64,000 nucleotides of DNA, taken from NCBI GenBank assembly GCA_024364735.1, contig JAGFNQ010008307.1, forward strand, positions 248,001-312,000, in the 5' to 3' direction. This DNA is from Boesenbergia rotunda (lineage: Eukaryota > Streptophyta > Magnoliopsida > Zingiberales > Zingiberaceae). The position numbers were made by a program, and so were the translations under genes. Position 1 is the stretch's first letter. The number at the start of each line of letters is the position of its first letter. The notes under the pieces were generated by a model that did no database searches, was not told the DNA's origin, and was given only the letters and a program-made list of their open reading frames with translations. Below are positions 47,439 through 59,738 of the stretch, piece after piece.

Positions 47439-49579
47439 AAGTATTAGTGTCTATTATTGTTGAAAAAAGGTAACGATCACCACAGCAGCAGTGCCCGCAA
47501 CAACAACCTCAACAGCCACCAGTACTACATCAAAATGCTTCATGAAAATATGATAATCAACCACAACAATTGTCATATCAATGACGACCTCAATCTAGTA
47601 ATGTAGTGGTTACTCCCTCTTTAGATTTATATATGCTTGAGCAATTTCAATAGTTCCTTGCTTCACAACTCTCTGCTATGTTTGCTTCTTCTCATATAAG
47701 TTTGTCATCCTCTGGTACATCAGGTATATCTTTTTCTTTGTGTATCTTAGATTTGGAGCTTCTCATCATATGCCACCTGACTTGTCGTCTTTTATCTCCT
47801 TGTCTCCTAATTCATTTTTATCAATTGTGATTGCTGATAGTACTCCGATGCCATTGGTAGATGTTGGTTCGATTGTTACACTTGCATGCCTCTTTCCAAT
47901 GACTATTATATTCCTAATTTTACACTTAATCTTGTTTCTGCTAGTCAATTGTGTGAGTGTGAGTCTGGATATATATATATATTTTTCTTCATCCAATTGT
48001 TATGTGCAGTACCAACGATCTTAGAAGGTGCTTAGGACAGATCGTAGACAAGGGGGACTCTATGTTTTGGATCAACTCTAAGTACAAGATGTTGCAGCTT
48101 CTGGTGTCGATCTTCTATCTTTTCGATTGAGTCATTCTTCTTTGGATTTTGTTTGTGACATACTCATTTAGGTCATGTTTCAACGTCTCCTTTATAATTT
48201 TTAACTTCATCTAAATTATTAGGACCTTTAAAGGTCATGATATTTCTGATACATTTCTTGTTCCAAAACTTTTCCTAAATCTTATATCTATTGGACAATT
48301 GTGTAACCTGGCTTTGACTTATCATTTTCAAGTCATGGTTGTGTTGTGTAGGATCCACAGACAAACAAGATCCTTGGAATAGGGCATAAGGTTGGCAACT
48401 GTTTGAACTAACTTCTTTATGCCTTCCATCACAAACACTTGTTGGAGCTATCACCTCTCAAATTTGTCATTCTCGTCTAGGTCATCCATCTATTGATCGG
48501 TTGGGATATGTAATTTCTAGTGGTTCTCTAGGCTCTATTAAAAAAGATACTTTTGATTGTATTTCTTGTCAACTATCCGAAGGTCATGCCTTTTTTTTGC
48601 CAAATGATTGTATTTCTTTAGCTCCTTTTGATATGATTCATTCCAATATATGGGTCCTGTACCACATGACACTATGGGTGGTTTGAAATATTATATGATA
48701 TTTATTGATGATTTTTCTATTACACGTGGATTTATTTGATGCGTATAGGTCCGAATTGTCCTCAATATACATTTGTTGTGCTCACATGATTCAGACTCAG
48801 TTTTACACTAAAATCAAAATGTTGCGCACTAATAATGCAATGGTGTATAGAGAGTCAAAATTCACTCAGTTTCTAGCACATCAAGGTACCATTATTCAAA
48901 GATCTTACCCTGGAACCTCTCAACAAAATGGTCAGGTCAAACACAAACACGACACATCCTCAATGTTGTTCGAGCCCTTCTCATTTCTTCCTCTTGTCCG
49001 GAAACCTTTTGGAGGGAAGCATCATTCACGACTGTTTATATTATCAAAGTATTCCTTCTCCCATCATAGGTAGCATCTTTCCCTTTGAGCGTCTTTTTAA
49101 TTGAGCCCCTGATTATCATACTCTTAAAGTCTTTGGTTGTACTTACTTTGTCCTATTACAACCTCACAAGTACACCAAATTAGAATCTCGAATCTGATTA
49201 TGTTGTTTCCTAGGATATGGCATCGAACACAAAGGGTATAGATGTTGGGATCCACTATCTCAAAGACTTCGTATATCTTGTCTTGTAACCTTCTGGGAAG
49301 ATAAGATGTTTTCAACTCTCTCCAAATTTCGGGTCCACGAACCCCCTTGACAAATTTTTTTTATCCTACTGTTTCTTTGTTCCCTGATATTTCTTTTGCA
49401 GGATCATCTAACAATTCAGGTAGCTCAACCTCACGTGAGCCTTCTACCTTCGTATCTTCTCCAACTGCGGATTCAACACATATTCCATCTAATCCCCCCT
49501 TATCAAACTCTCCTATACCTCCTTGTCGGAATACGTGTAAGTCAACCCTCTATTCTTCTTTGTGATTTTCATGTCTACT

Positions 49580-50684
49580 CTTCTATTGTCTCTCTTTATG
49601 AGCCTCAAACTTTTCGTGAGGCTAGCTCTAACCCTTTATGGCAGCAAGCAATAACGGAAGAATTGCGGGCACTGACCAAAACAAATACTTGGGACTTAGT
49701 TGATAAGCCTTCCAATAAATCTATTGTTGGTTGCAAATGGGTATTGAAAATCAAGACTCGAGCTGATGGTTCAATTGAATGATATAAAGTCAGACTTGTT
49801 GCTAAGGGATATACTCAAGAATATAACATTGATTATGAGAGACATTTGCCCCTGTTGCCTGCTTGACTTCAGTATGTAGCCTTATTGTAGTGGGTCAGTG
49901 GCTGCTAGTAAAGTTGGTCATTATTTCAAATAATTGTCAAAAATATATTTCTCAATGGTGATTTAACAGAGGAAGTATATTTGTAACCTCCACTTGGCTA
50001 TGATCATCCTCCTAATAAGGTTTCTAAACTTCCCAAAACACTATTTGGTCTCAAACAAGCATTTTGAGCATGGTTTGCCAAATTTAGTTCTACTATTGGA
50101 CATCCCGACTACAGTCTAGTTCTTATGATCATGGCTTGTTCTTACTCAAAATCGATCAAGGGAGTATTCTACTTTTATTATACGTGGATAACATAATAAT
50201 CACTAGCGGTGACACATATGACATCAATGATCTCAAATCCTTTCTTGATCAACAGTTTGAAATGAAAGATCTTGGAAACTTAAGGAGGCGTTTGGTTTGT
50301 ATTTTCCAGTCTGTTTTTCATTTTCATTTTCTGTAGAAAATACAGTTTTCTGGAAAGCATGTTTGGTTTGCATTTTTCAGCTTTATTTTCCAGAAAAAAA
50401 CATAGCGTTTTCTGAAAAATTGGAGAATGAAAAAAAATCATTTTCCAGAAAACTAGAAAATGCGGTTTTCTGAAAAATGAAAATAGAAAATGACACAAAC
50501 CAAACGCCCCCTAAGTTATTTTCTGAGCATTGAAGTATCCTCTAATGCATTAGGTTATTACTTGTCACAAGCAAAGTATGCCACATATCTCATATCTTGG
50601 GCTGGCTTCACTGACACAAAAACCACTAGGACGTCATTTGACTCCACGGAGCATATGTCCACTACTGATGGTACTCCTCAATGA
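49580..50684 (+). pseudogene. Copia reverse transcriptase remnant, split by a MITE
   Basis: RT_Copia (RVT_2) blocks from ASSNPLWQQAITEELRAL to FEMKDLGNL, then after the MITE LSYFLSIEVSSNALGYYLS and QAKYA. The active-site equivalent LLYVDNIIIT is intact, but upstream stops (for example after ADGSIE and near 49,860) disable it. Confidence 0.8.
50284..50511. mobile_element. Tourist-like MITE inside Copia RT
   Basis: TAA duplication (50,281-50,283 and 50,512-50,514). Inverted ends GGAGGCGTTTGGTTTGT (left) and GGGGGCGTTTGGTTTGT (right, read inward). 228 bp. Removing it with one TAA joins the RT codons in frame (KDLGN-L-SYFLS). Confidence 0.9.
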
Positions 50685-50972
50685 TGGTATGCTTTATCGG
50701 TAACTAGTTGGAAGTCTTATATATCACATTATCTCTCGACCAAATATTGCTTATGTTGTTCATATTGTGAGTTAGTTCATATCGGCCCCTTGTACCACTC
50801 ATTTTTAGTGGTTCTTTGCATGTTACAATACATTCGAGGAACTTTATTTTATGTGCTACACTTTTCTCACTCATCTCCTCTGGAATTACGAACATATTTT
50901 GATGTTGATTGAGTTGGTGACCCAATTGATCATCGATCCACTAATGGATATTGTTTCTTTCTAGGTACATCT

Positions 50973-51173
50973 CTTGCCCCCAGAGAGTAACATAGATGGT
51001 TAGCACATAACATTTCTAGTATAATGGCCAGGGATCGATCCCAGAAGGTGATGACCTACATTTTAGTCCTCACCATGTGTTTCTGTCTGTGTACCTGCAC
51101 GAACCTCCTTCCATATTCGTGGGGCTGACTCTAGGGAGTCGTTAAGGTAACGGATCTACTTTTTTTTTCTTGA
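50973..51173 (+). mobile_element. tRNA-derived SINE with T-rich tail, inside Copia RNase H
   Basis: Flanked by TACATCT (50,966-50,972 and 51,174-51,180). It has an A-box-like ATGGTTAGCACATAA and a B-box-like GGATCGATCCC, and ends with a T9 run plus CTTGA. About 200 bp. Removing it joins the RNase H frame (FLGTS-VISWRNKK). Confidence 0.75.
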
Positions 51174-51180
51174 TACATCT

Positions 51181-51575
51181 GTCATTTCATGGCGCAACAA
51201 GAAACAAACTGTTGTGTTTCGCTCCCATATTGAAGCAGAATATCGAGCCCTTGCAGACACTACCTCTGAGCTTCTATGGCTAGCTACGATTGTTTCTTCA
51301 AGATATATGTGTTTCTTTGTCTTCCGCTGTCCCACTCTTCTATGATAATAACAGTGCTATACAGATCGCTCACAATGATATCTTCCATGAACACACAAAA
51401 CATATTAAAATTGATTGTCGTCTGGTACGACATCATGTCACTCATGATACTCTATCGTTGACTCTCATATCATCACAAACTCAAATCGCAGGCATTTTCA
51501 CCAAATCTCATTCACCTCGGCGATTTCAAGATCTTGTCTACAATCTCAAGTTGTCCATTGATTTTCCGCCTTGAG
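51181..51575 (+). pseudogene. Copia RNase H remnant
   Basis: ISWRNKKQTVVFRSHIEAEY, then RALADTTSELLWLATI, a frame slip near 51,290, then LFYDNNSAIQIAHNDIFHEH, TKHIKIDCRLVRHHV and the usual end SHSPRRFQDLVYNLKL. The order and motifs match Copia RNase H. Confidence 0.8.
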
Positions 51576-51811
51576 ATTGAAGGAGGGTATATTAGTACAG
51601 AAATATGAAAATAGATTATGATTGTAATCAATTATAATTAATTAAGGATCTCTTCCTTAATTAACATGCGTGTATATATGAAAATAGATTATAATTGCAA
51701 TCCAACATAATTAATTATCTTTTTCTTAATTAACACGTGTAAATGTGTATAAACGAAGAAGTCTATTAATTATCTTTTTCTTAGTACATATATATGGAAA
51801 TAGATTATGTC

Positions 51812-51813
<2 letters not shown>

Positions 51814-51867
<54 letters not shown>
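51814..51867. repeat. (AT)n microsatellite
   Basis: A TA run just left of the CACTA terminus. Confidence 0.95.
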
Positions 51868-51879
<12 letters not shown>

Positions 51880-52320
51880 AGGTATGACACTAAAAAAAAA
51901 CAATGATTCTGAAATGAAATTTTGGGATAAATATTTTTCATCCCAGAATTGTAATAAATTATGCGATAAAAAAAATATTTGTCGTAAATTAACAACGAAC
52001 TTAGCAACAAAATACTTTCGTCGCAATTTAGCAATAAAATATTTTTCATCTAAAAAATTATTACTATTTAGCAACGAATTTAAATGTTCGTTGCGAATTT
52101 TGTAACAAAACTGTATTTCATTGCAAAATCTACAACGAATTTATTATTTGTCCCAAAATTTACCATGCATAATAAATTGATCGTAGAATTTTCTAAATTC
52201 ATAATAATAATTATAATTAATTTTTATAAATAAGGGACGAATCTGGGATGAATCCTGAGTTTGTCTCAAAATCTTGGATGAATTCATAGCTTTTACAAAT
52301 TAAAATAGAAAATATATAGA

Positions 52321-54080
52321 CAAATTCATATAAAAAAATACTGATTTCGATATATTATTTAAAATTGATATTTGAGAGCACTTATAAATTTAGGAGAAGT
52401 AAACGAACATGTAATGGTTTCGTGTAATTCTGATATCTCTAGGTAGGGTTTCGCACTCGGTTTAATTATTTATGATTAATTTTAATTTTGGGACAATTCA
52501 GGATTAGCCCCAAATTCTAGGATGAATTCGCAGATTCGTCCCAGAATTGACGACAAATACACAAATTCGTAGCTAAATCTGGGGCGAATCTGTGGACGAA
52601 TCTGGGATTCGTCCCACAATGAAAATTAATTATAAAAATTTAATCGAGTCCGAAATCCTACCCAGAGATATCGAAATTACACGAAATCGGTTCTCATGTA
52701 TTCGTTTACTTTTCTTGATATATAAATATCCTCATGCATCATATTTATATCCAAAATTTTTTGTTTTCAAAGTTAAGTTAAACATGTAAATGTTTTAATT
52801 ATAAATGTAATTGAGTTTAATATAGGTTAGAGTTACAAATGAATGTTAGAGAGAGTTCGGAATGACACAAAACTAGTTTTATATGTTTGTGTAGCTCTCT
52901 TGTTTGTAAAAAAATTCTCAAACATTATTGAGACGAAATATATTTAGTTGTGATTTTTTTTAGCACAAAACTATTTAAAAAATCAAATTCGAATAAAAAA
53001 TCATTGGTTTCAATATATTAATTCAAATTGATTTTTGAGAGCACTTATAAATTCAGGAGAAGTAGACGAGCACATAGGAACTGGTTTCGTGTAATTCCGA
53101 TATCTCTAGGTAGGGGTTCAGACTTCGTTTAATTATTTATAATTAATTTTAATTCTGGGATGAATTCAGGATTCATCCTAGATTCTGGGATGAATCCACA
53201 TATTCGTCCCATAATTGGTGACAAATACACATATTTGTCCCAGAATCTGGAACAAATTTGTGAATTCGTCTCAGAATTAAAATTAATTATAAAAATTTAA
53301 TCGAGTCCGAAACTCTACCTAGAGATATCAAAATTTCACGCAACCGATTCTCACGTATTTGTCTACTCTTTTCCTGATAATATAAATATCCTCATACAAT
53401 ATTTTGATCCAATATTTTTTGTTTTCAAAGTTAAGTTAAGCATGTAAATGTTTTAATTGTGAATGCAATTGAGTTTAATATAGATAAGAGTTAAAAATTA
53501 ATGTTAGAGAGAGTTTGGAATGACAAAAACTAGTTTTATGTATTTGTATAGATTATAAAAATGTTCTCAAACATTATTGAGACCAAATATATTTATAGCT
53601 GTGATTTTTTTAATATGAAACTATTAAAAAAATCAAATTCGGATAAAAAAATCACTGTTTTCGATATGTTATTTCAAATTGATATTTTTGAACACTTATA
53701 AATTAAGGAAAAGTAGACGAACACATAGTAACTTGTTTTGTGTAATTCCGATATCTCTAGGTAGAATTTCGGAATCAGTTTAATTATTTATAATTAATTT
53801 TACTTCTGGAAGGAATTTGTGGATTCGTCCAAGAATCTAGTACGAATCCTGGATTCGTCCCAGATTACACTTATAAATTTAGGAGAAGTAGACGAACACG
53901 TAAGAACCAGTTTCATGTAATTCTGATATATCTAGGTAGGATTTCGGACTCAGTTTAATTATTTATAATTAATTTTAATTTTGGAATAAATTTGTGGATT
54001 CGTCTGAGAATCTGAGACAAATTCTGATTTTGCCCTAGAATTTGGGATTAATCCTGGATTCATCCCAAATGAAAATTAAT
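52321..54080. repeat. Palindromic ~650-bp tandem units in the CACTA left subterminal zone
   Basis: Unit 1 is 52,321-52,983, unit 2 is 52,984-53,633, unit 3 is 53,634-53,868 (truncated) and a further partial unit is 53,869-54,080. Each full unit has ~110-bp inverted arms (GGAGAAGTAAACGAACATG against CATGTATTCGTTTACTTTTC, plus GATATCTCTAGGTAGG and its complement) around a core of GGGACGAATC/GATTCGTCCC motifs. Confidence 0.8.
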
Positions 54081-54297
54081 TTTAAAATTTTAAAAAATGA
54101 TTTTAATTATGATTTGGGGATGAATTATGATTTTTAGTTCCAAAAGTTTAGGATGAAAATATATTTTCATCATCAAATTGACGGAATTTCGTTTGCAAAT
54201 TTGGGACGAAATTCGAGACGAAATCCATTTATTCTCAAAATAACATTTTAAAAGCCAACCCAATCCCCTCCCCTTTGTTCTAGATCTGCATCTTGGG

Positions 54298-54528
54298 GCT
54301 CCCACGGGCTGAATCAGCTGGTTAAGACACTCGCATTTGAAATGGAGGGCGTGAGTTCGAGGGTCGACAGTATGAACGAGGGGTGGAACCTCGGCTACTG
54401 TTTAAAAAAAATCCCTCGCGCCTGGGTGTCTTAGCCTGCCCAGCATTCACCGTGATTTACCCCCTCTGGATACTTGTGGGGCAGAGACCAGGGGGTCGCT
54501 GGGTTGACGGTTCCAACCTTTTTTGAAA
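54298..54528 (+). mobile_element. tRNA-derived SINE with 17-bp TSD
   Basis: Perfect 17-bp duplication TAGATCTGCATCTTGGG (54,281-54,297 and 54,529-54,545). A-box-like TCAGCTGGTTAAGAC and B-box-like GTGAGTTCGAGGGTC near the 5' end; tail CCTTTTTTGAAA. 231 bp. Confidence 0.92.
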
Positions 54529-55651
54529 TAGATCTGCATCTTGGGTGAATGGTGACGACGCCCGAGCGATCTCCGATGACCGACGGTAACACTCTCTCCC
54601 TTCTCTTTTCTCACCCTCAAAATCGCTGCCGGCGCCTGCTGATAGTTGCTCCTGTCTTCGGTCAACAACTGGCGGCTCCCGTTGGGCGTGGCCGCCCCTC
54701 GCGCGCCGCGGCCGGCTCCTGCTTGGCGCAGCCGCCCCCCACGCGCTGCGGCTGGCCCCCGTTGGATGCGGCCGGCAATTGCCCGCTGGTCGGGCGTCGC
54801 CTTGCCCATTCTGCACATTGAGATTCACATTAATCATGGTGCTACGTACATTTGCATTTGTATCAGACAAGCAGGAGCTTGGTGCTCGTTTTCACTTATA
54901 AAAGCTAAATTCTAGCTTGGGTCATAGACAAGAAAGATTAAGCATTCACACCAATTCAGGGAAAGGTATTGCGCTCCATGTCTGGAACACTATCTGAATC
55001 ATTCTTTTCTGGGAAAGGTATTACGCTTGGGTCATAAACTTGGTGCTACATCACCATTCTTTTATCAGCTACCTTAATAACACAATCTGAATCATTGAAA
55101 ATTGAGAAAGTAAAAGGGTGGATAAAACACTGACAAACCAAGATCAACTTCCAATTTGCCAGAACATTGAGATTTTTTACCTTATCCATTGGCGACGCAT
55201 AGCCACTTGGGAAGCTAATATCTTCTTCCCCTAAGAAAACGGTTGTAGATTTAGTACAGTTAAACCTTACATTTACTTTCCATTTGGCTTATACCTTCAA
55301 GCTGCTTCTACTGCCCATCAAGATTGGAATGATCAAATGCCAACTGACATGATACTAATGAAAAGGTTGGCTTTATTATAACTTAGAGGAGAAAATACTA
55401 AATGAGTTTCTACCTATTAGAGCTATTGCGCATCATACTTTTACAGTCTCATGATTACAAGAGACATAACAAAAGAAATACCATCAAATTTCAGATATAG
55501 TTAGTAGACTGCAAGAACCTAATGGGGCTCATTTTCTCTATCTATTCTTGGCATATCTATATGATATATTAGTTTCTTTTGCTTAACTGAATAAAGCATG
55601 CATTGCTTGTTAAGTTTCGAGCTGTGGAATGTTACAATAGCAAATAACAAG

Positions 55652-55774
55652 GTTGTAAAAATCGCTACCGCCTAGCGCCTAATCGGCGCCTAGGCGGCGC
55701 TAGGCGGCATTAGGCGGCACCACGGTGGGGTGCCGCCTAGCGCCTAGGCGGGCCTAGACGCCGACTTTTACAAC
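55652..55774. repeat. GC-rich inverted-repeat element
   Basis: Ends GTTGTAAAAATCG (left) and GTTGTAAAAGTCG (right, read inward). The interior is made of GCGCCTAGGCGG and CCGCCTAGCGCC blocks that fold on each other many times. No target duplication could be fixed. Confidence 0.7.
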
Positions 55775-55859
55775 AATGACAAATAACCTAGTCAAACTCG
55801 CACATGTGCTGCATCATCTATACTTCAAGTTAGGTAATTTTGCTCCATCATCATTGTCA

Positions 55860-58800
55860 CATCCAAGTAATAATATACTCTTTATATGATCACACTATTT
55901 CAAACTTTTCTGTTATTTGAGTTTTAAGTCTTTTTGGAATATAATGTGCAGATTTTCATTCATCCTGAAATTTATAATAATGATTTTACCACTCCTCTAC
56001 CAGCCATCACAAACAAATAAAATAACTTCACAACCATGCAGTATAAAAAATCTAATACTAGAAATAAATGAGAGCACATATCCAAATTAAAACTCAAATT
56101 ATATCCAACGACAACCATACCAGTTGAATAAAGTAAATACGAAAATAAAGAAGTGCGGAAGGTAAAGTAAATACAGAAAACTCCAAAAGGACACAACACT
56201 ATGGGACTGACAACTGGATCCTCTCCTGGCTCCAAGTAATCCATTTATCTGCTACCTAAAACAGAATTAAATGGTAGGGGTGGTAAATCCGAGCGGACTC
56301 TGCTGGTATAAGAGTAGATAAATGCATAAAAAAATAAAAGGTATATCAAGCAAGTAGGTACAACAATATACAGTTTCCAAAAATAGGATAACATCTAAGC
56401 ATGTGTAAAACAGAATGATAGTGCAAGAATAAAACATACATATATGTCAACCAAATGCAACAATTATAGTTCATATAAATGCAGCAAACACAAGAAAAAT
56501 GCAAAATGCAATAATACATATAATGCATTAACATGTGTCACCCTTGACGCCAGTCAAGCCGCCATCACATCACATCTGTGTGAGCGAGTGGGTAGGGCTG
56601 TGACAACTATACGCACTCCAACAATTACCACTAGTACAAGTGGTTGAGTGGACAAGATGTTGGGGAGCCAACTACTCTAAAAATCCCAGGAAAAGGGAGA
56701 GCCACCAACAGCTCTGGTATCCCTCGAAGGGTGTCAACTGCTTGCCTACAACTCTAACATCCACTACCCATGAGTGGTCGAGTATGACATAACAGGACAG
56801 TTGCTCGCACTCTAGCAACTACCACGATGAGTGGTTGAGTGGGCAGAGCAACTAAATGACTAACGACGGACTTAACCATATGGAAGCCGTTACTCGTCAG
56901 TATACAACTATGAAGATATGGTGCATGATACTAAATGCACAAACAACTAAATAGCAACAATGCAACGATACAATTAATAAATATCAAAATCATCAAACAT
57001 GCAACTAAACTACTGGGTAGAGTATCTTTAATGTCAACCAAACCCTAGTTGTATTTAATGATCATTTCTAAGTACTTACGTAGAAGCGGTATTTTACATA
57101 ATAGAAAATCAACGATGATACTCTATGGACATAAAATTTGATTAAACAAAGAAGATATCAACTGATGATATCAAAAACAAAGAACAAGGTAAAGCAGTCA
57201 TACTCAGAAATAAAATAGTCATGCATTTAAGTTCAATAATCTATAAGAAATAAAGGAGAAGTACCCGCCTAAAATGTAGGACGTATCCAAGTAAACCTTA
57301 GGTCCAAGTGCTCGTATCCACTCAAAGTCCTTACCAACAATACAATCTATCTATGTATATAATTAATTAAAATAGCTAAATTACTACTAAACCTAGTTAA
57401 GATCAAATCCTTGAATTTAATAACAGCAAACAACCTTATGGCAAAGGTGACACAAGATTACAAGCTAAACCTCTAAATTTATTCATGTAATATACTAATA
57501 CAATTAACCTCCAATTAGAATACCTTAATAGAGTTAGCTTAATTATCAATCAACTAACTAATCCGACAATAATCACCTCCTTCATCATATCCTATTTATC
57601 TTAGCTAACCATGAGATGAATTCATATTTTCATTAAGCATTCCAAATTGATCGATTAAATAGTGAGTCTATCTTTAATCCATCATTACTTACCAATCAAC
57701 ATTCATCTCTACCTAGTTTCATCCAAGAACAACACATCAATTAGAATAATACTTAAATTGAACTAAGAACTGACAGTAAAAAGAAAACAAATAATGAAAT
57801 AAGTTGTTACAAAACCACCATCCAAAAGCTCACGGCACAAACACCATCTTTGTGTTCACAGCCCTTCATGCACAGAATAGAAAACCCCAAAGCCATCCTT
57901 ACACCAAAACCTGATCTAGCTATTGATCAATTTTTGGCCACCAATCACTCAAATCAAAACCCAATCCTTGAATCTTAACCCTTCTAACATCACCAAACTT
58001 CAATTTCCTTTCATCCACTACAACCCACAACAAGGGATGCAAGGCCAATGTTTAAACCCAAGGGAAAATCCCCCACGGCAGCTCATCCCATATACAAACA
58101 CCACTAATCTAACCAAGGCACCATTGGTCAAGCTACACACACTCACACAGATCTGATATAACTTCCCCGACTGGCACACGACAAGACTACCAAATCCAAA
58201 ACTACATCAATCTCATAACACCTCATCCAAGAATTAATTCAACACCCAAAAAAACCGCACACAATAGCACATCACATAATACACCCAAATTCACTCTAAA
58301 ACAGAACTATTCTTTGGATCAAACTACTCACTCCATGCTCATAACCACAATCCAAAATTAATTCAACTAATCAGAAACACTAATTAGCCATAAAGCTTAC
58401 CAAAATGTGCCTGTGTTGCCCTGTTCAGATCAGGTAGAAACAATGCTGAATGGGAAATGCTGCCACCGAAATCCCTCTTCTCCCACAATCTCCCCTATCC
58501 TGAAGCCAAAACAAATCGAGAATCAGATTCTACTCCAACAGAAAGAAACCTTACCTCTGCCCGGTACGAAGAAGATAAAGAAAGCGAAGGGGAATCACCC
58601 AAAACTCCGCGGCAGAGGACAGATCCGTGCCAACTATAAATAGGCAGAACCAAAGATGGGAAGAGCATCATTGCTTGTCCAAGATCACAGCAATCAGGGA
58701 CAAGAAGTGATTTGACCTCCGAGTGGGCGATGATCGATATCCTTGACTACGGGGAGACAAGGGTAAAGGCCGGCGTTTTCCTTGTGGCCAGAGAGTTGCC

Positions 58801-58980
58801 GGCGGCGACAGCGTGAGGCCGGCGAGAGGAGAAGAAGGGGAAGGCTGCAGCATCGAGCAAAACTGAGAGGGGAGGAAAAAAACGCAACTTGAGTTTGTGG
58901 TTTTGGAATCGTGCGATGAGGGGGCTCGGCAAGAAGAGAAGGTAGAGGATTAAGGTTAAAGTGCATTTTGCAAAAAGCCC
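55860..58980 (-). mobile_element. Long noncoding repeat of unknown class, copy 2 (inverted)
   Basis: Minus-strand relative of 40,468-42,888. Matching blocks include GTGGTTGAGTGGACAAGATG (56,639), GGATCCTCTCCTGGCT (56,217), GGGGTGGTAAATCCGAGCGG (56,278) and GAGAAGTACCCGCCTAAAAT (57,257). The right end begins TGTCACATCC near 55,855, comparable to TGTCACGCCCC of copy 1 read inward. At the 5' side (58,600-58,980) is a GC-rich leader with a TATTTATAG TATA-like box near 58,640. No domain-bearing frame. Confidence 0.5.
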
Positions 58981-59179
58981 CTCCAATTACAGTCTATCCG
59001 GACCAAGCCCCTTAAGTTTTTTCCCCCTAATATTTAACAAGGAGATTGCAACGAGACCTAAAGCGGATAGTGGATGCAAGAATTGTAGCATCTGATGCCC
59101 AGCTCAAGGAAGATCTAAAAGTAAAATTCCTATGTGAATACATTCGATCTAGGGATTAAGCTAACCAAGGCCTTTGATA

Positions 59180-59434
59180 AAAATAAAAAAATGATGAATC
59201 AGGCAGCAGATAAATTGAATCTGGGATGATCGGCCCGGCCCCATAGAAGTTTCCCACCGATCATAGGGTAAATCGGGAAGCGCTCGCAGTGGGCAGTATA
59301 GAAGCCCAACGTCCCAGGATTCACGCCCCATTTAGAAGAAAAATTCCTACAAAATACATCGTAGCTGGGGATCGAACCGCGGATGCTTAGATTAACTACT
59401 AGCGTCCCTATCACTATATCATAGCCCCGGAGAC
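59180..59434 (-). mobile_element. tRNA-derived SINE, minus strand, 17-bp TSD
   Basis: Flanked by AACCAAGGCCTTTGATA at 59,163-59,179 and 59,435-59,451 (17 of 17). Read on the minus strand it starts GGGGCTATGATATAGTGATA, has a B box GCGGTTCGATCCCCAG, and ends in a T-rich tail. 255 bp. Confidence 0.92.
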
Positions 59435-59738
59435 AACCAAGGCCTTTGATAGCAAACAAGGTCTATGGATACTTGAAAGATTTATTAAATAATGATGATC
59501 ACCCCATGAATATGGCTGGTGAACAGTATAGATAATGCACTAACCACGTTCAAGCGGCTTAGAAAGTTTAGTTGTCAAGGAGTCTATTTATTTAATCATG
59601 CTATGTTAGAAAGTTTAACTATTAAGGAGGTTGTTTATTTAATCATGCTACGTTAAAGTTTAGTTATTAAGGATGCTATCTATTTAACCATGTATGCTAT
59701 ATTAGAAAGTTTAGCTATTAAGGATGTTATTTATTTAA

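Larger units (their letters stand above)
46292..51590 (+). mobile_element. Decayed Ty1/Copia retrotransposon
   Basis: Order is gag, protease, integrase, RT, RNase H, as in Ty1/Copia. A perfect initiator tRNA-Met primer site TGGTATCAGAGC lies at 46,506-46,517. Gag runs about 46,980-47,450 with a UBN2-like core and a CCHC-knuckle start (CAYCKSKGH, then a stop in place of Trp). GAG-pre-integrase is near 48,460 (CHSRLGHPSIDRLGY) and integrase at 48,630-48,960 (IFIDDFS; SQQNGQ). RT is at 49,600-50,640 (WQQAITEELRALTKTNTW, GCKWVLKIK, LLLYVDNIIITSGD) and RNase H at 51,180-51,570. A polypurine tract GAAGGAGGGT ends near 51,589. Many stops and frameshifts. The putative 5' LTR (46,292-46,505) contains an expanded (AT)n and does not clearly match the 3' side. 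Confidence 0.85.

Noticed and set aside
49396..49782. A separate 128-aa gene
   Set aside because: The end is Copia RT (GCKWVLKIK); the rest is the degenerate region between integrase and RT.
54298..54380. A tRNA gene
   Set aside because: The A/B boxes belong to a SINE flanked by a 17-bp duplication; no cloverleaf with acceptor stem.
54447..54915. Long GC-rich frames on both strands
   Set aside because: They overlap the SINE and the GC-rich island, are arginine/proline-rich on either strand and show no domain; kept only as a possible leader exon.
58668..58986. Minus-strand frames with hydrophobic Leu/Ser runs resembling signal peptides
   Set aside because: Located in the GC-rich leader of the unknown repeat, three frames overlap and none continues in a recognisable exon.
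59199..59459. 86-codon minus-strand frame
   Set aside because: It lies over the SINE; no protein similarity recognised.
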